From JAXLYE01 sp046351595 (lineage in GTDB: Bacteria; Myxococcota_A; Polyangia; Palsa-1104; JAEUJZ01), in NCBI GenBank assembly GCA_046351595.1, contig JAXLYE010000014.1, positions 21,563 to 85,562 on the forward strand: 64,000 nucleotides of DNA, in the 5' to 3' direction. This document shows positions 1 through 10,284 of this stretch, piece by piece (position 1 is the first letter of the stretch; every line of letters starts with the position of its first letter). Below the pieces are notes generated by a model. It had not been told where the DNA came from and did not search any database. It saw nothing but the letters and a program-made list of their open reading frames with translations. A program made the position numbers and the translations under genes.

Positions 1-33
1 CCAGCCACAGATACGGGCCAGACCCTTGCTCAT
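1..33 (-). CDS. possible 5' end of a gene running off the left edge
   Basis: An ATG on the minus strand begins the peptide MSKGLARICGW and stays open to the window edge. An AGGA lies five bases upstream. The frame is open further upstream as well (to about position 158) without another good start. Only eleven codons are visible, so no function can be given. If real, it would be divergent from the metalloprotease gene, with roughly 190 bp between them. Confidence 0.25.
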   Translation of the reverse strand, partial: MSKGLARICGW

Positions 34-227
34 GTCGTCCTGCGTGGGTGCACAGTCAGGCTTTACCAGACTCGCCGCCGCCTGAACAGCCTGCGCATGG
101 TCGGCCCGGTCTGGGCCGGCGTGCGCCCTGCCTGGGCCCTGCCTGCGTCCAGTCCGTCAAGCGCTGGGGCGGCCGTGGGGGCGCAAATCCCACTTTCCCG
201 CACGCGCGGGACGCATATACTGCGCCC

Positions 228-2150
228 ATGAAGACCGCCTCCCGTCGTCGTTTCTCGTCGCTGGCTCCGTTGCGCTCGGCTCGTCATGCAGGCTCGTCCC
301 TGGCCACTGTCGGGGCCGCGCTGGGCTGGGTCGGCTCGCTGGCGCTCGGGGCCTCGCTGTCCGGCTGCGGGGTCCCCGGCGAGCCCGAAGCGCCCGCCGC
401 GACCCCCGGCGCCGCGGTGCGGCCTGCGTCGCAAAGCGAGGCGATGGCCTGCCACGAGGCCGCGATCCCGGCGTCCGACTGGAAGGTCGTCGGCGGCGAC
501 ATGGTGGTCATGCCGAGCTGCCCGAAAGCCCGCCCGCCGGGGACCTGGGGCCTGGGCGCCAACGGCCGCCACGTGCTCTTCGTCAACTTCGAGGGAGCGG
601 ACCTGCGCAACGGCCGCAACTCGCTCGAGAACGAGGGCCTGCGCGACCCGATGTTCAAGAACCAGGACGGCGTCGTCGAGATGGACGCCTTCGATCCCGA
701 CGGCAAGGACCGCACCGCCACCATCCTGAAGATCCACAAGCAGGTGGCCAAGTGGTACGCGCCGATGAACGTCGACGTCGTGCTCAGCCGGCCGCTGACG
801 GGCGACTACCTGATGACCGTCGTCGGCGGCGACAAGAGCGACATCGGCCTGGGCGGCGGCGTCGTCGGCATCTCGCCCGGCGACTGCAAGAACGCCGTCG
901 AATCGGACCTGAACTACGCCTTCTCGCACTCGCTCAGCGAGAACCCGGACCAGGTCGCCGTCACCATCGCGCACGAGGCCGGCCACGCCTACGGCCTGGG
1001 CCACGTGCAGGACTCCAAGGACATCATGTTCCCGTCGGTGTCCGTGGTCGACGGCTTCCTCGACAAGGACATGGCGGCCGCGGACCCGGGCCCGTGCAAC
1101 TTCATGCCCGGCGACACCCAGAACGACCACAAGGTCCTCCTTGAGAACCTGGGCAAGCGTGTCGGCGAGGCGCCGACCAACGACGACAAGGACCGGCCGG
1201 CGGTCACGGTTCTGTCGCCCAAGGACGGCGAGATGGTGGCGAAGGACCTGGAGATCGCGGTCAAGGCGACGGCCGCCCGCGGCATCGACCACGTCACGCT
1301 GACCCTCTCGAAGATCGAGCAGGACACGGTGCGCCGCAAGACCGTGGTGCGCGGCAACCACCCGATCGCCGAGCTGCGGCCGCCGCAGTCGTCGGCGCGG
1401 GTGCGGCTCTCGGCCGCCGGCAGCTACCAGCTGACCGCGACGGCCTACGACCTTGCCGGCAACGTCAACCTGACGCAGGTGAGCTTCGTCGCGGCCGCGC
1501 CGGCGTGCCGGGTCGCCAACGACTGCACCCCGGGCCAGCGCTGCGAGAACAGCCTGTGCGTGACGCCGCCGCTGCCGACGCCGACGCCGGCGAGCATGGG
1601 CGACACGACGCGCGCCTACGGCGAAACCTGCGAGCACAGCAGCGACTGCAAGGGCGGCCTGTGCGCGATCACGCCGGCGGGGCAGCTGTGCACGCACTAC
1701 TGCAACAGCGAGCGCCTGTGCGCCGGCAACCTCGAGTGCGTCGACGGCATCTGCCTGCCGGCGATGTACCCGCGCGCGGTGCCCAAGATCGGCCAGCTCG
1801 GCGGCAAGTGCACGCGCAACCAGGACTGCTTCAGCGGCGAGTGCAGCCCGGCGACGGACCCGGGCAAGCCGCGCTACTGCACCAAGCTGTGTGACCCGGC
1901 GGTGGCGTGGGCCTGCCCGGCGACCATGGACTGCGTGATGACCGACGGCGCCGGCGGCATGAAGAACCGCTGCATCGCCAAGCCCGAGGGCGCCGGCGGC
2001 GCGGACGGCACGACCCCGGTGGCGGGCTGCTCGGCGGCGGGCCCGGCCCAGTCGAGCCGCGCCGCGGCCGGCGGCGGCGCCTCGGCGCTCTTTCTGGTCT
2101 TCGGCCTGATCTGGCTCGGCCGCCGCCGCCGCATCGACCCGCGGGTCTAG
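228..2150 (+). CDS. secreted zinc metalloprotease-like lipoprotein with Cys-rich repeats and MYXO-CTERM-like tail
   Basis: A 640-residue protein starting at the ATG that precedes a long export signal ending in a lipobox-like LSGC. The zinc motif HEAGHAYGLGH is at residues 249-259, followed by a Met-turn-like DIMFP; this is the HExxHxxGxxH signature of metzincin-type proteases. An Ig-like segment (about 325-420) and several six-Cys modules (about 425-600) follow. The C-terminus has a small GC motif, a hydrophobic helix and an RRRR cluster, as in the MYXO-CTERM sorting tails of myxobacteria. The protein is probably anchored on the cell surface. An open frame extends upstream to position 48, but its codons look non-coding and the signal peptide argues for 228. 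The substrate is unknown. Confidence 0.85.
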   Translation: MKTASRRRFSSLAPLRSARHAGSSLATVGAALGWVGSLALGASLSGCGVPGEPEAPAATPGAAVRPASQSEAMACHEAAIPASDWKVVGGDMVVMPSCPKARPPGTWGLGANGRHVLFVNFEGADLRNGRNSLENEGLRDPMFKNQDGVVEMDAFDPDGKDRTATILKIHKQVAKWYAPMNVDVVLSRPLTGDYLMTVVGGDKSDIGLGGGVVGISPGDCKNAVESDLNYAFSHSLSENPDQVAVTIAHEAGHAYGLGHVQDSKDIMFPSVSVVDGFLDKDMAAADPGPCNFMPGDTQNDHKVLLENLGKRVGEAPTNDDKDRPAVTVLSPKDGEMVAKDLEIAVKATAARGIDHVTLTLSKIEQDTVRRKTVVRGNHPIAELRPPQSSARVRLSAAGSYQLTATAYDLAGNVNLTQVSFVAAAPACRVANDCTPGQRCENSLCVTPPLPTPTPASMGDTTRAYGETCEHSSDCKGGLCAITPAGQLCTHYCNSERLCAGNLECVDGICLPAMYPRAVPKIGQLGGKCTRNQDCFSGECSPATDPGKPRYCTKLCDPAVAWACPATMDCVMTDGAGGMKNRCIAKPEGAGGADGTTPVAGCSAAGPAQSSRAAAGGGASALFLVFGLIWLGRRRRIDPRV

Positions 2151-2170
2151 ACCGGGTCCGAGGCGGGGGG

Positions 2171-2188
2171 CGCCGATCCCGATCGGCG
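2171..2188. terminator. hairpin between convergent genes
   Basis: CGCCGAT and ATCGGCG form a perfect 7-bp stem around a CCCG loop in the 64-bp gap between the convergent metalloprotease and ferritin-like genes. There is no T-run on either side, so termination is inferred from position only. Confidence 0.4.
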
Positions 2189-2214
2189 GGCTCCGAGCGC
2201 CGCCTCCGAGGGCG

Positions 2215-3246
2215 CTACCAGTAGCTGGCCGAGACCTTCTCGCTGCCGCCCTCGGGATCGAGGGAGGAGGCCGGTACCTCGTCGGCGAAGCCGTGGCGGA
2301 AGGTGTTCCAGGCGGCGCGCGCGGCGCGGACCGAGCGCCCGAGTCGCGACTCCCCGGTCTGCTCGTCGGGGAACAGCAGCTGGCCGCTCGCGGCCAGGAG
2401 CCGGCCGAGCATCGGCTCGTGGTTCACCGGCCCGTCGCCCTCGCGCCACAGCATCTCCAGGGCCAGGGCCTGCTTGGCGCAGCCGAGCAGGTAGACCTGC
2501 CGCGCGTCGACGCCGAGCACGCGCAGGTGCGGCTCCATGGCCTTGAGCTCGAGCAGCGCCGCGACCATGAGCTGGATCTGGAACCCGGTCAGGCTGCGGC
2601 TGCGGGCGCGCGACAGCCGGCCGAGCTCCATCGGCAGGAACTGCAGGCCGAGGCCGACGTGGCGCGCCTCGTCCTTCTCGTAGTAGCGCAAGAGCTCGGT
2701 CAGGACCGGCTCGACCGCGGCCTCGCGCAGCGCCTGGAACAGCGTCAGCGCCAGCGCCTCGATCATGAGCTGCATGCCCATGATCTTCTTGACCGTGTCC
2801 CGGGTCGTGAGCGCGCTGTCGAGCAGGAGCCGCGTCTGCCGGTCGAGCGGCTGCGGCGTGTACCCGATCTCGGCGAGGTAGTCGTGCAGCACGTAGAAGT
2901 GGCGGGCCTCGTCGTGGGCCTGGCTGGTCGCGGCGAGCTTGGGCTCGATCGCGACGAGCGAGTCGGCGAGCTGCGCCGCGATCTTCCAGGCCGCGAGCTC
3001 GCCCCACATCAGCACGCCGAGCACGTAGCCGAGCGCGGTCCGGACCTCGTCCGAGACGCGGACGCCGCCGTGACGGCTGCGCAGCTCGGAGAAGACCTTG
3101 CGGCCGCTCCAGATCAGGTCCTGGCCACGGTGGTACAGGTTCTCGAGCTTGTCCGCCCGCCGCGCCGCCTCGGCATCACGCTCGAGGCTGAACATGTCGA
3201 AGGGCAGGGGAGAGCGGGCCAGGCCGACGGCGCTGAGCAGGGACAT
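2215..3246 (-). CDS. ferritin-like di-iron protein
   Basis: A 343-residue, mostly helical protein. Two DEARH motifs (residues 112-116 and 192-196) with further acidic residues at E83 and E163 give the ExxH pattern of a four-helix di-iron carboxylate centre, as in the ferritin-like oxidase/oxygenase superfamily. The substrate cannot be read from the sequence; an N- or C-oxygenase role is possible by family analogy. The ATG at 3246 is chosen because AGGAGGT lies just upstream; an upstream start would add ten residues and skip this site. It appears monocistronic. Confidence 0.7.
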   Translation of the reverse strand: MSLLSAVGLARSPLPFDMFSLERDAEAARRADKLENLYHRGQDLIWSGRKVFSELRSRHGGVRVSDEVRTALGYVLGVLMWGELAAWKIAAQLADSLVAIEPKLAATSQAHDEARHFYVLHDYLAEIGYTPQPLDRQTRLLLDSALTTRDTVKKIMGMQLMIEALALTLFQALREAAVEPVLTELLRYYEKDEARHVGLGLQFLPMELGRLSRARSRSLTGFQIQLMVAALLELKAMEPHLRVLGVDARQVYLLGCAKQALALEMLWREGDGPVNHEPMLGRLLAASGQLLFPDEQTGESRLGRSVRAARAAWNTFRHGFADEVPASSLDPEGGSEKVSASYW

Positions 3247-3368
3247 CGACACCTCCTGTCGGGGGGACCCTAACATAGGGCGTCAGGGCGCGGCTTGACC
3301 GGCGCGGCCCGGACGGCTTAGAAGGCTGCCTTGCCCTCTTCTCGCCTCCCTTCTTGGTGGAGCCCCAC

Positions 3369-3959
3369 GTGACGACCTTGCGCGCGATCTGCGTCTTCTG
3401 CGGCAGCAACCCCGGCGTCCAGCCGATCTACGGCCAGGTCGCCGCCGAGCTCGGGGCGGCGCTCGGCCGGCGCGGCATCACCACCGTCTACGGCGGCGCG
3501 CGCGTCGGGCTCATGGGCCGGGTCGCGGACGGCGCGCTCGCGGCGGGCGGCCGGGTGATCGGCGTGCTGCCGCGCTTCCTCGCCGGCAAGGAGCTGGCGC
3601 ACGCCGGCCTCAGCGAGCTTCTGCTCGTCGAGTCGATGCACGAGCGCAAGGCGCTGATGGCCGACCGCGCCGACGCCTTCATCGCGCTGCCCGGCGGCTT
3701 CGGCACCCTCGAAGAGCTGTTCGAGATCGTGACCTGGAGCCAGCTGCGGCTGCACCGCAAGCCCTGCGGGGTCCTGAACATCGAGGGCTTCTACGATCCG
3801 CTGTGCGCGCAGATCGACTATGCGGTGCGCGACGGCTTCCTCACGCCCGCGCACCGCGAGCTGCTCGTCGTCGACAGCGAGGTCGAGGCGCTGCTCGATC
3901 GGCTGGCCCGCCACGAGGTGGCGCCGGGCCGCAAGTGGACCGAGCTCGAGAAGACCTGA
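3369..3959 (+). CDS. LOG family (TIGR00730) Rossmann-fold phosphoribohydrolase
   Basis: A 196-residue protein. CVFCGSNPG near the N-terminus, the RK pair at residues 93-94 and PGGFGTLEE at 108-116 are the hallmarks of the LOG/YgdH family. These enzymes cleave nucleoside 5'-monophosphates to base and ribose 5-phosphate; some release cytokinins. GTG at 3369 is preferred because GGTGGAG sits six bases upstream; in-frame TTG and GTG codons at 3354 and 3357 are alternatives. The gene converges on the NtrC-type regulator with a 9-bp gap. The physiological base is unknown. Confidence 0.85.
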   Translation: MTTLRAICVFCGSNPGVQPIYGQVAAELGAALGRRGITTVYGGARVGLMGRVADGALAAGGRVIGVLPRFLAGKELAHAGLSELLLVESMHERKALMADRADAFIALPGGFGTLEELFEIVTWSQLRLHRKPCGVLNIEGFYDPLCAQIDYAVRDGFLTPAHRELLVVDSEVEALLDRLARHEVAPGRKWTELEKT

Positions 3960-3968
3960 AGGCAGGCC

Positions 3969-5351
<1,383 letters not shown>

Positions 5352-5401
5352 CAATTAGACCCCCTGCGAGTTTGCCATCGGGCAGCCTGATGCACGAGCC
5401 G

Positions 5402-5818
5402 TTATGGCATTTCCGTCGTGGCCCAGAAGTCGCATAGCGCGGTGATCTGATGCTCCAGCTCGGCCGGACTGATGGGCTTGCGTAAAAAACCGGCCACGTT
5501 GAGCTCGTACGCATCGAGCTTGCTCTGCTCGTCCTGCGAGGTGGTCATCAGCACCACGGGCAGGAGGTTCAGCGTAGGGTCTTTCCTGAGCTCCTGCAGC
5601 ACCTCGAGCCCGCTGCGCCGCGGCAGGTACAGATCGAGCAGGACCAGCAGCCGCTCGTGCGGGATGTCCCCGCTGCGCAGCCGCGCCAGCGCCTCTTCAC
5701 CGTCGGTGACGACGAAGAGCGGGCAGCTCAGGCCGCGCTGCTCCAGAGCGCGCTGGATGCTCAGCACATCCACCTCATCGTCCTCGACCAGGAGGAGGGA
5801 CAAGCGCTGGTTGGCCAT
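5402..5818 (-). CDS. single-domain response regulator (Rcp1-like)
   Basis: A 138-residue stand-alone receiver with an acidic pocket (VEDDEVD), phosphoacceptor D62 within LLDLYLPRRSG and a Lys in FLRKPIS. The spacing resembles Rcp1-type receivers that partner histidine kinases lacking their own receiver. There is no output domain. Its start lies 10 bp after the stop of the upstream histidine kinase gene, with AGGGAG before the ATG, so co-translation with that kinase is likely and it is the most probable phosphate acceptor. Confidence 0.9.
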   Translation of the reverse strand: MANQRLSLLLVEDDEVDVLSIQRALEQRGLSCPLFVVTDGEEALARLRSGDIPHERLLVLLDLYLPRRSGLEVLQELRKDPTLNLLPVVLMTTSQDEQSKLDAYELNVAGFLRKPISPAELEHQITALCDFWATTEMP

Positions 5819-5828
5819 GACTCCCTAA

Positions 5829-7604
5829 TTAGGCGACGCGGCTGCGCGGCCACAAGAAGAAAAAGCGCGCGCCGTCCCCGGCCTCCGACGAGATCCCGAC
5901 CCGTCCGCCGCGGCGCTCGACCAGCTTCTTCACGGTCGCCAGGCCGATGCCGGTGCCCTCGACCTGATCGCGCGACGAGAGGGTCTGGAACATGCCCCAG
6001 ATGCGCTCCTGATACTGTAAGGGAATCCCGGGTCCGTTGTCCGCGACCTCGAAGCGCAGCATGTCGCCGTCGCCGTCGCCGTCCCCGTCGACACGGACGG
6101 AGATGCGGACCACGGGGTCGTCGCGGCGGGCGTGCTTGATGGCGTTGCTGATCAGGTTCAGGAACACCTGCTGCAGCTGCGCGCGTTCGGTCAGAAGGCG
6201 CGGCATGCCCGGGCCGACCTCGATGCGCGCGCCGGGCGGCGGCGCCACCAGCTCGATCGACTCGCGCACCAGCGCCTCGACGTCGACCTCGACCGGCGGC
6301 TCGTGCACGCGACCGGCGCGCGAGTACTTGAGGATCCCGTCGATGAGCGCCTCCATGCGGTTGACGCGGCCGCGCAGCAGATCGAGCTGCTTGCGCGCGC
6401 TCGCCGGCAGGTCGGTGCCGAGATCCTCCTCGACCCAGTGCGCCAGGTTCGAGATGCCGCGCAGCGGCGCGCGCAGATCGTGCGAGGCGGCATAGGCGAA
6501 CTCGTCGAGGTCGCGGTTGCTGCGCTCCAGATCCTTCTGCACGCGGTCGCGCTCGCGCAGGGCCCGCGCCAGATCCGCGAGCGCGCGCCGCACCCGGTTC
6601 TGGTGGGCCAACAGCTCGGAGTCGTGCGTCGCCAGCCGCGCCGCCAGCTTGCTCGTGCTGATCGCGACCACGGCGCCGCCCAGAAGGACCCCGAGCGCGG
6701 CCCCGAACTTGGCGTCGAACAGGCCCATGCGCGGCGCCAGCTCGACGAGGACGAAGACGCCGAGCGGCGGCACGGTCAGCGTCACCGGCACCAGCCGCCG
6801 CATCAGGGTCCCCCCGGAGGTCGCGCTGGATGCGATGGCCGCGAGCCCGCGGTTCGAGCGCACGCACAGAAGCCCCACCGCCATCGCCACCAGCGCCACC
6901 GACGTCGGCAGCTCGATCATCAGGCCGCCGATCATGCGGTACTCGGGCGACAGGCGCAGCATCGCCGCGGTCAGGGCCAGCCCGCCGAGCCAGCCGACCA
7001 GCAGCGCCAGCCACTCGGCCGGGTGCGGCCGGCGGTGGCTCTCGTGATCGAGCAGCAGCAGCGCGCCGCCGAGCAGCCCGAACGCCACGGCCTGCGCCCA
7101 CGACGTCCAGCCCAGCCCCAGGGACAAGAGCGCCAGGCCCAGCACCACCGCGCCGCCGGCCCTCACCAGCCGCCCCAGGCCGCGCGCCGGATCCAGCGCC
7201 GCGACGACGAGCATCAGGCCGCTGATCAGGAACATGCCGGCGTTCCCCGCCGCGGTCCGCAACAGGCGCTCGGGCAGCGGGCGGGCGGCCCGGGCCACCG
7301 CCTCCACCGCCTCCAGCGCCGGCAGGCCGCCCAGCGACTCGACGATCGGCAGCGTGCCGCCGAGCAGCGCGACCGCCGCGCCGAGCAGCACCGCCGAGCG
7401 CCGGCCGCGCCGCACCGAGTCCGGCATCAGCGGTAGGCTCTGCGGGGCCGAGGTGGTCGCCGTGCCGCGGCTGTCCGGGGCGTCCGCATCATAAGCCCCC
7501 GGGGCTTCCCCGGCGTGAGGACCCGCGGCCGACACCGCGGAGGCAGTGGCCCCGAGCGCTCTCTCCAGCGTATCGGCAGGCCGGCTGTCATCACGCTGCG
7601 TCAC
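5829..7604 (-). CDS. membrane sensor histidine kinase
   Basis: A 591-residue protein. A low-complexity cytoplasmic leader (1-70) is followed by about seven to eight hydrophobic segments (about 75-310), a short coiled linker, an H-box with phosphorylatable H375 in SHDLRAPL, an N-box (LNLISNAIKHA) and ATP-lid motifs DNGPGIP and GTGIGLA. It is a complete HisKA/HATPase kinase with a multi-pass membrane sensor of unknown ligand. The start is GTG with GGAG upstream. It heads the operon with a small receiver and an NtrC-type regulator. The divergent receiver gene starts 59 bp away, so the two operons share a promoter region. Confidence 0.9.
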   Translation of the reverse strand: MTQRDDSRPADTLERALGATASAVSAAGPHAGEAPGAYDADAPDSRGTATTSAPQSLPLMPDSVRRGRRSAVLLGAAVALLGGTLPIVESLGGLPALEAVEAVARAARPLPERLLRTAAGNAGMFLISGLMLVVAALDPARGLGRLVRAGGAVVLGLALLSLGLGWTSWAQAVAFGLLGGALLLLDHESHRRPHPAEWLALLVGWLGGLALTAAMLRLSPEYRMIGGLMIELPTSVALVAMAVGLLCVRSNRGLAAIASSATSGGTLMRRLVPVTLTVPPLGVFVLVELAPRMGLFDAKFGAALGVLLGGAVVAISTSKLAARLATHDSELLAHQNRVRRALADLARALRERDRVQKDLERSNRDLDEFAYAASHDLRAPLRGISNLAHWVEEDLGTDLPASARKQLDLLRGRVNRMEALIDGILKYSRAGRVHEPPVEVDVEALVRESIELVAPPPGARIEVGPGMPRLLTERAQLQQVFLNLISNAIKHARRDDPVVRISVRVDGDGDGDGDMLRFEVADNGPGIPLQYQERIWGMFQTLSSRDQVEGTGIGLATVKKLVERRGGRVGISSEAGDGARFFFLWPRSRVA

Positions 7605-7662
7605 GAGGTTTCTCCATCTGCTAGGTAGCGTTGTGGTGTACTAGTTGCAAGAAGCGTTCGCG
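7605..7662. promoter_or_regulatory. 58-bp divergent promoter region of the signalling island
   Basis: This short gap separates the GTG of the membrane histidine kinase from the ATG of the divergent receiver. Both operons must be transcribed from here or from within each other's 5' ends. No clear promoter hexamers can be picked out. Confidence 0.4.
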
Positions 7663-8094
7663 ATGCCGCGCCGGATCAACATCCTCCTGGTCGAAGACGA
7701 TGAGCTGGACGTGATGAACGTCCGACGCGCCTTCCGCGATGCCTCGAGCATCGACAGCCTGCATGTTGCCCGCGACGGTGTCGAGGCGCTGCAGCTCCTG
7801 CAGAGCGGCCAGGTGCCGCTCGCCCGGCTGCTCGTGCTGCTCGATCTGCGCATGCCGCGCATGGGCGGGCTCGAGTTCCTCGAGCACCTGCGCGCGGACC
7901 CGCGGCTGCGGGCGCTGCCGGTTGTTGTGCTGACCACGTCACGGGACGCCGGCGATCTGCGCGAGGCCTACCGCCATCACGTCGCTGGCTATCTGTTGAA
8001 GCCGGTCTCGCTGGCGCAGTTCCGTGATTCGATGGGTAGACTCCAGCGATACTTCAGCCATGTCGAGTTCCCCTGGGAGAGCGATGCCCCCTGA
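7663..8094 (+). CDS. single-domain response regulator
   Basis: A 143-residue receiver with the acidic pocket VEDDELD, phosphoacceptor D61 in LLDLRMPRMGG, and YLLKPVS carrying the conserved Lys. It has no output domain and resembles the receiver at 5.4-5.8 kb in length and motifs. ATG 7663 is preferred over an in-frame TTG 18 bases upstream because the domain starts directly after it. Its last codons overlap the start of the hybrid kinase gene by 11 bp, indicating translational coupling. Confidence 0.88.
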   Translation: MPRRINILLVEDDELDVMNVRRAFRDASSIDSLHVARDGVEALQLLQSGQVPLARLLVLLDLRMPRMGGLEFLEHLRADPRLRALPVVVLTTSRDAGDLREAYRHHVAGYLLKPVSLAQFRDSMGRLQRYFSHVEFPWESDAP

Positions 8095-9196
8095 GTCTTG
8101 GCATATCTTATTGGTCGATGACGACGACGTGGACCGCATGGCGGTGCGCCGGACGCTGTCGTCATCAGGTCTTCAGGTCACGCTGGACGAGGCGGTCACC
8201 GCCGCCGAGGTGTTCCAGCGCCTGTCGCCGCCCGGCGACAAGTACGACTGCTTGATGATCGACTGCTACCTGCCCGGCGTCTCGGGTCTGGAGCTGATCC
8301 GCGACCTGCGGGCACGCGGCATCTGGACGCCGATCCTGGCGGTGACCGGTCGCGACGACATCGCCATCGAGAAGGCGCTGATCGGCGCCGGCGCCTCGGA
8401 CTACATGCCCAAGCAGGACCTGCACCCCGAGCGCCTGGCGCGGCGGCTGCGCTACGCCATCCGTGTCGGGCGCGCCGAGGCCGAGCAGGCGGCGGCGCTG
8501 CGCCTGGCCCAGCGCGCGGTGCAGGATCGCGACGACCTCTTGTCGATCGTCTCGCACGACCTGCGCAACCCGCTGAACGCGATCCGCATTGCCGCCGACG
8601 AGCTGGCCGATCCGCAGCTCGATCCCGAGGAGCGCAAGGTCATGTCCGCGGCGGTGCAGCGCGCGCTGCGCCGGGCCGAGCGGCTCATCCTCGATCTGCT
8701 CGACGTCAGCCGCATCGAGGCCGGGCGCCTGCAGATCAACAAGGTGGCGGTGGCCGTGCGCGATCTGCTCGAGCAGGCGCGCGGCGAGCACGCGCTGCTC
8801 TCGCGCGAGGCCGGGCTCGATCTGCAGGTCCGGATCGAGCCCGACGTGGGCGCGGTCCTCGTCGATCGCGAGCGCATCCTGCAGGTCCTCGGCAACCTGC
8901 TGGGCAACGCCGTGCGCTACGCCAAGGGCACCGGCAAGCTGGTGCTCGGCGCCCGGACCGTCGGCAACCTCGTCGAGATCTCGGTGCAGGACCACGGCCC
9001 CGGCATCCCCGTCGACCAGCTGCCGCACGTCTTCGACCGCTTCTTCCAGGCGCGCCAGCAGCGCCGCGCCGGCGCCGGTCTCGGCCTCGCCATCGTCAAG
9101 GGCATCGTCGAGGCGCACGGCGGCACCGCGGCCGTGACCAGCGAGGTCGGCAAGGGCACCTGCTTCCGCTTCACCCTGCCGCGCCTGGCCTCCTGA
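8084..9196 (+). CDS. receiver-histidine kinase hybrid
   Basis: A 370-residue soluble protein: N-terminal receiver (about 1-125, D60), then HisKA with H158 in SHDLRNPLNAIR and a HATPase domain (DHGPGIP, GAGLGLAIVKGIVEAHGG). The order receiver-then-kinase suggests a kinase controlled by phosphorylation of its own receiver, possibly by the membrane kinase next door. The start overlaps the preceding receiver gene by 11 bp and has GGGAGAG just upstream. There are no membrane segments. Confidence 0.9.
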   Translation: MPPESWHILLVDDDDVDRMAVRRTLSSSGLQVTLDEAVTAAEVFQRLSPPGDKYDCLMIDCYLPGVSGLELIRDLRARGIWTPILAVTGRDDIAIEKALIGAGASDYMPKQDLHPERLARRLRYAIRVGRAEAEQAAALRLAQRAVQDRDDLLSIVSHDLRNPLNAIRIAADELADPQLDPEERKVMSAAVQRALRRAERLILDLLDVSRIEAGRLQINKVAVAVRDLLEQARGEHALLSREAGLDLQVRIEPDVGAVLVDRERILQVLGNLLGNAVRYAKGTGKLVLGARTVGNLVEISVQDHGPGIPVDQLPHVFDRFFQARQQRRAGAGLGLAIVKGIVEAHGGTAAVTSEVGKGTCFRFTLPRLAS

Positions 9197-9540
9197 TTCG
9201 TCTCCGCATCCCCCTCTGTTGATTCAGTGGGTCCGCGTGCCCTGCGGCGCGCATCGCTGTGCGCCTGCGCGCGCGGACACATGGAAGCACTTATTAGCTC
9301 AGCGCCCGTAGTGCAGCCTGTGCTGAGCGCTTTTGACACAGTGTCGCAGGCGCGCACGGAGCGGCGCGCGCAAGCGGCTGATTCCGCACCCGCTTTCCAG
9401 GGCTCTCCGGCCTTGGGCAGCCCGGCACACATCCTGCTCATGGCTCTCCTGTAGCGGCGGACTCCCAACCGCCGCGAACGGTCCGGCTGGCGCGAGTCGC
9501 GTCGCGTAACCAGCCATTCCCTTCATCAAGGAGATTGCTC
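9197..9540. other. gene-free stretch upstream of the OmpA-like lipoprotein
   Basis: These 344 bases hold no convincing coding region. The end of the stretch carries a good Shine-Dalgarno (AAGGAG) for the following gene. No clear promoter, repeat or RNA was recognised. Confidence 0.5.
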
Positions 9541-10158
9541 ATGCGCAAGGAACTCATCGGAACGCTGCTCTGTCTCGGCACCCTTGTCGGCGGCTGCGCC
9601 CACAAGAAGCCGGCCGAGCCAGAGCCGACGGCTCAGGTGAGCGGCTCCATGGCCAGCACGGACCCGGCGTTCCTCGAGGGAAAGGGCAAGATGGGCACGT
9701 GCCAGGGCGACGCCGACTGCGCGCTCGGTGAGATGTGCAACCCCGAGAACGATCGCTGCATGAGCAGCTACCCCAACCCGCGCATGCTCGACATCTCGTT
9801 CACCGCCACGCAGACGGGGGCCGAGGAGTGCAAGCTGGTGCGGGTGTACTTCCCGTACGACTCGGCGCAGCTGGTGGATGAGGCCGCGCGCTGGGTGCAG
9901 TACGACGCGCGCTGCCTGAAGTCGCGCGGCGCGCGCGAGCTCCTGGTCGAGGGCTACGCGGACTCGCGCGGTCCGAAGCCGTACAACCAGAAGCTCTCGG
10001 TCGAGCGCGCCGAGGCGGTGCGCGCGGCGCTGGCGCAGGCCGGGTTCACGGCCACGATCACGACCCAGGGGAACGGCGAGAAGGATCCGATCCGCCCGGG
10101 CAAGAGCGAGAAGGACTACGCATACAACCGCCGCGTCGAGCTGACGATCAAGCCGTGA
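9541..10158 (+). CDS. OmpA-family peptidoglycan-associated lipoprotein
   Basis: A 205-residue lipoprotein. The signal peptide ends at the lipobox VGGC (Cys about 18). A short Cys-rich segment (about 50-75) precedes an OmpA C-like domain (about 95-205) with FPYDSAQL, EGYADSRG, LSVERAEAV and NRRVELTI, the Pal/OmpA peptidoglycan-binding pattern. It probably tethers outer membrane and cell wall. ATG at 9541 is chosen because AAGGAG lies seven bases upstream. Three hairpins follow the stop codon. It is not a classic pal because of the added Cys-rich part. Confidence 0.85.
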   Translation: MRKELIGTLLCLGTLVGGCAHKKPAEPEPTAQVSGSMASTDPAFLEGKGKMGTCQGDADCALGEMCNPENDRCMSSYPNPRMLDISFTATQTGAEECKLVRVYFPYDSAQLVDEAARWVQYDARCLKSRGARELLVEGYADSRGPKPYNQKLSVERAEAVRAALAQAGFTATITTQGNGEKDPIRPGKSEKDYAYNRRVELTIKP

Positions 10159-10172
10159 CGCGGTAAGCAGGC

Positions 10173-10245
10173 GGCTCTGGGAAGACTCCCAGAGCCGAAA
10201 CAGGGACTCTGGAAGGAGTCCCTCAGTACCAAGACTACGAAGTCT
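10173..10245 (+). terminator. three tandem hairpins after the OmpA-like gene
   Basis: Three perfect inverted repeats follow one another: 10173-10196 (10-bp stem GGCTCTGGGA, 4-nt loop), 10202-10223 (8-bp stem AGGGACTC, 6-nt loop) and 10232-10245 (5-bp stem AGACT, ACGA loop). None is followed by a T-run. They lie between two same-strand lipoprotein genes and may end transcription, protect a 3' end or separate expression of the two genes. Confidence 0.5.
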
Positions 10246-10284
10246 ATTCACATGGGCTGAAGGGGTCGGACAAGGGGGAGTCTG

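Noticed and set aside
9227..9454. A 75-residue plus-strand open frame in the gap before the OmpA-like lipoprotein.
   Set aside because: There is no Shine-Dalgarno, no motif and an Ala/Arg composition like non-coding frames here.
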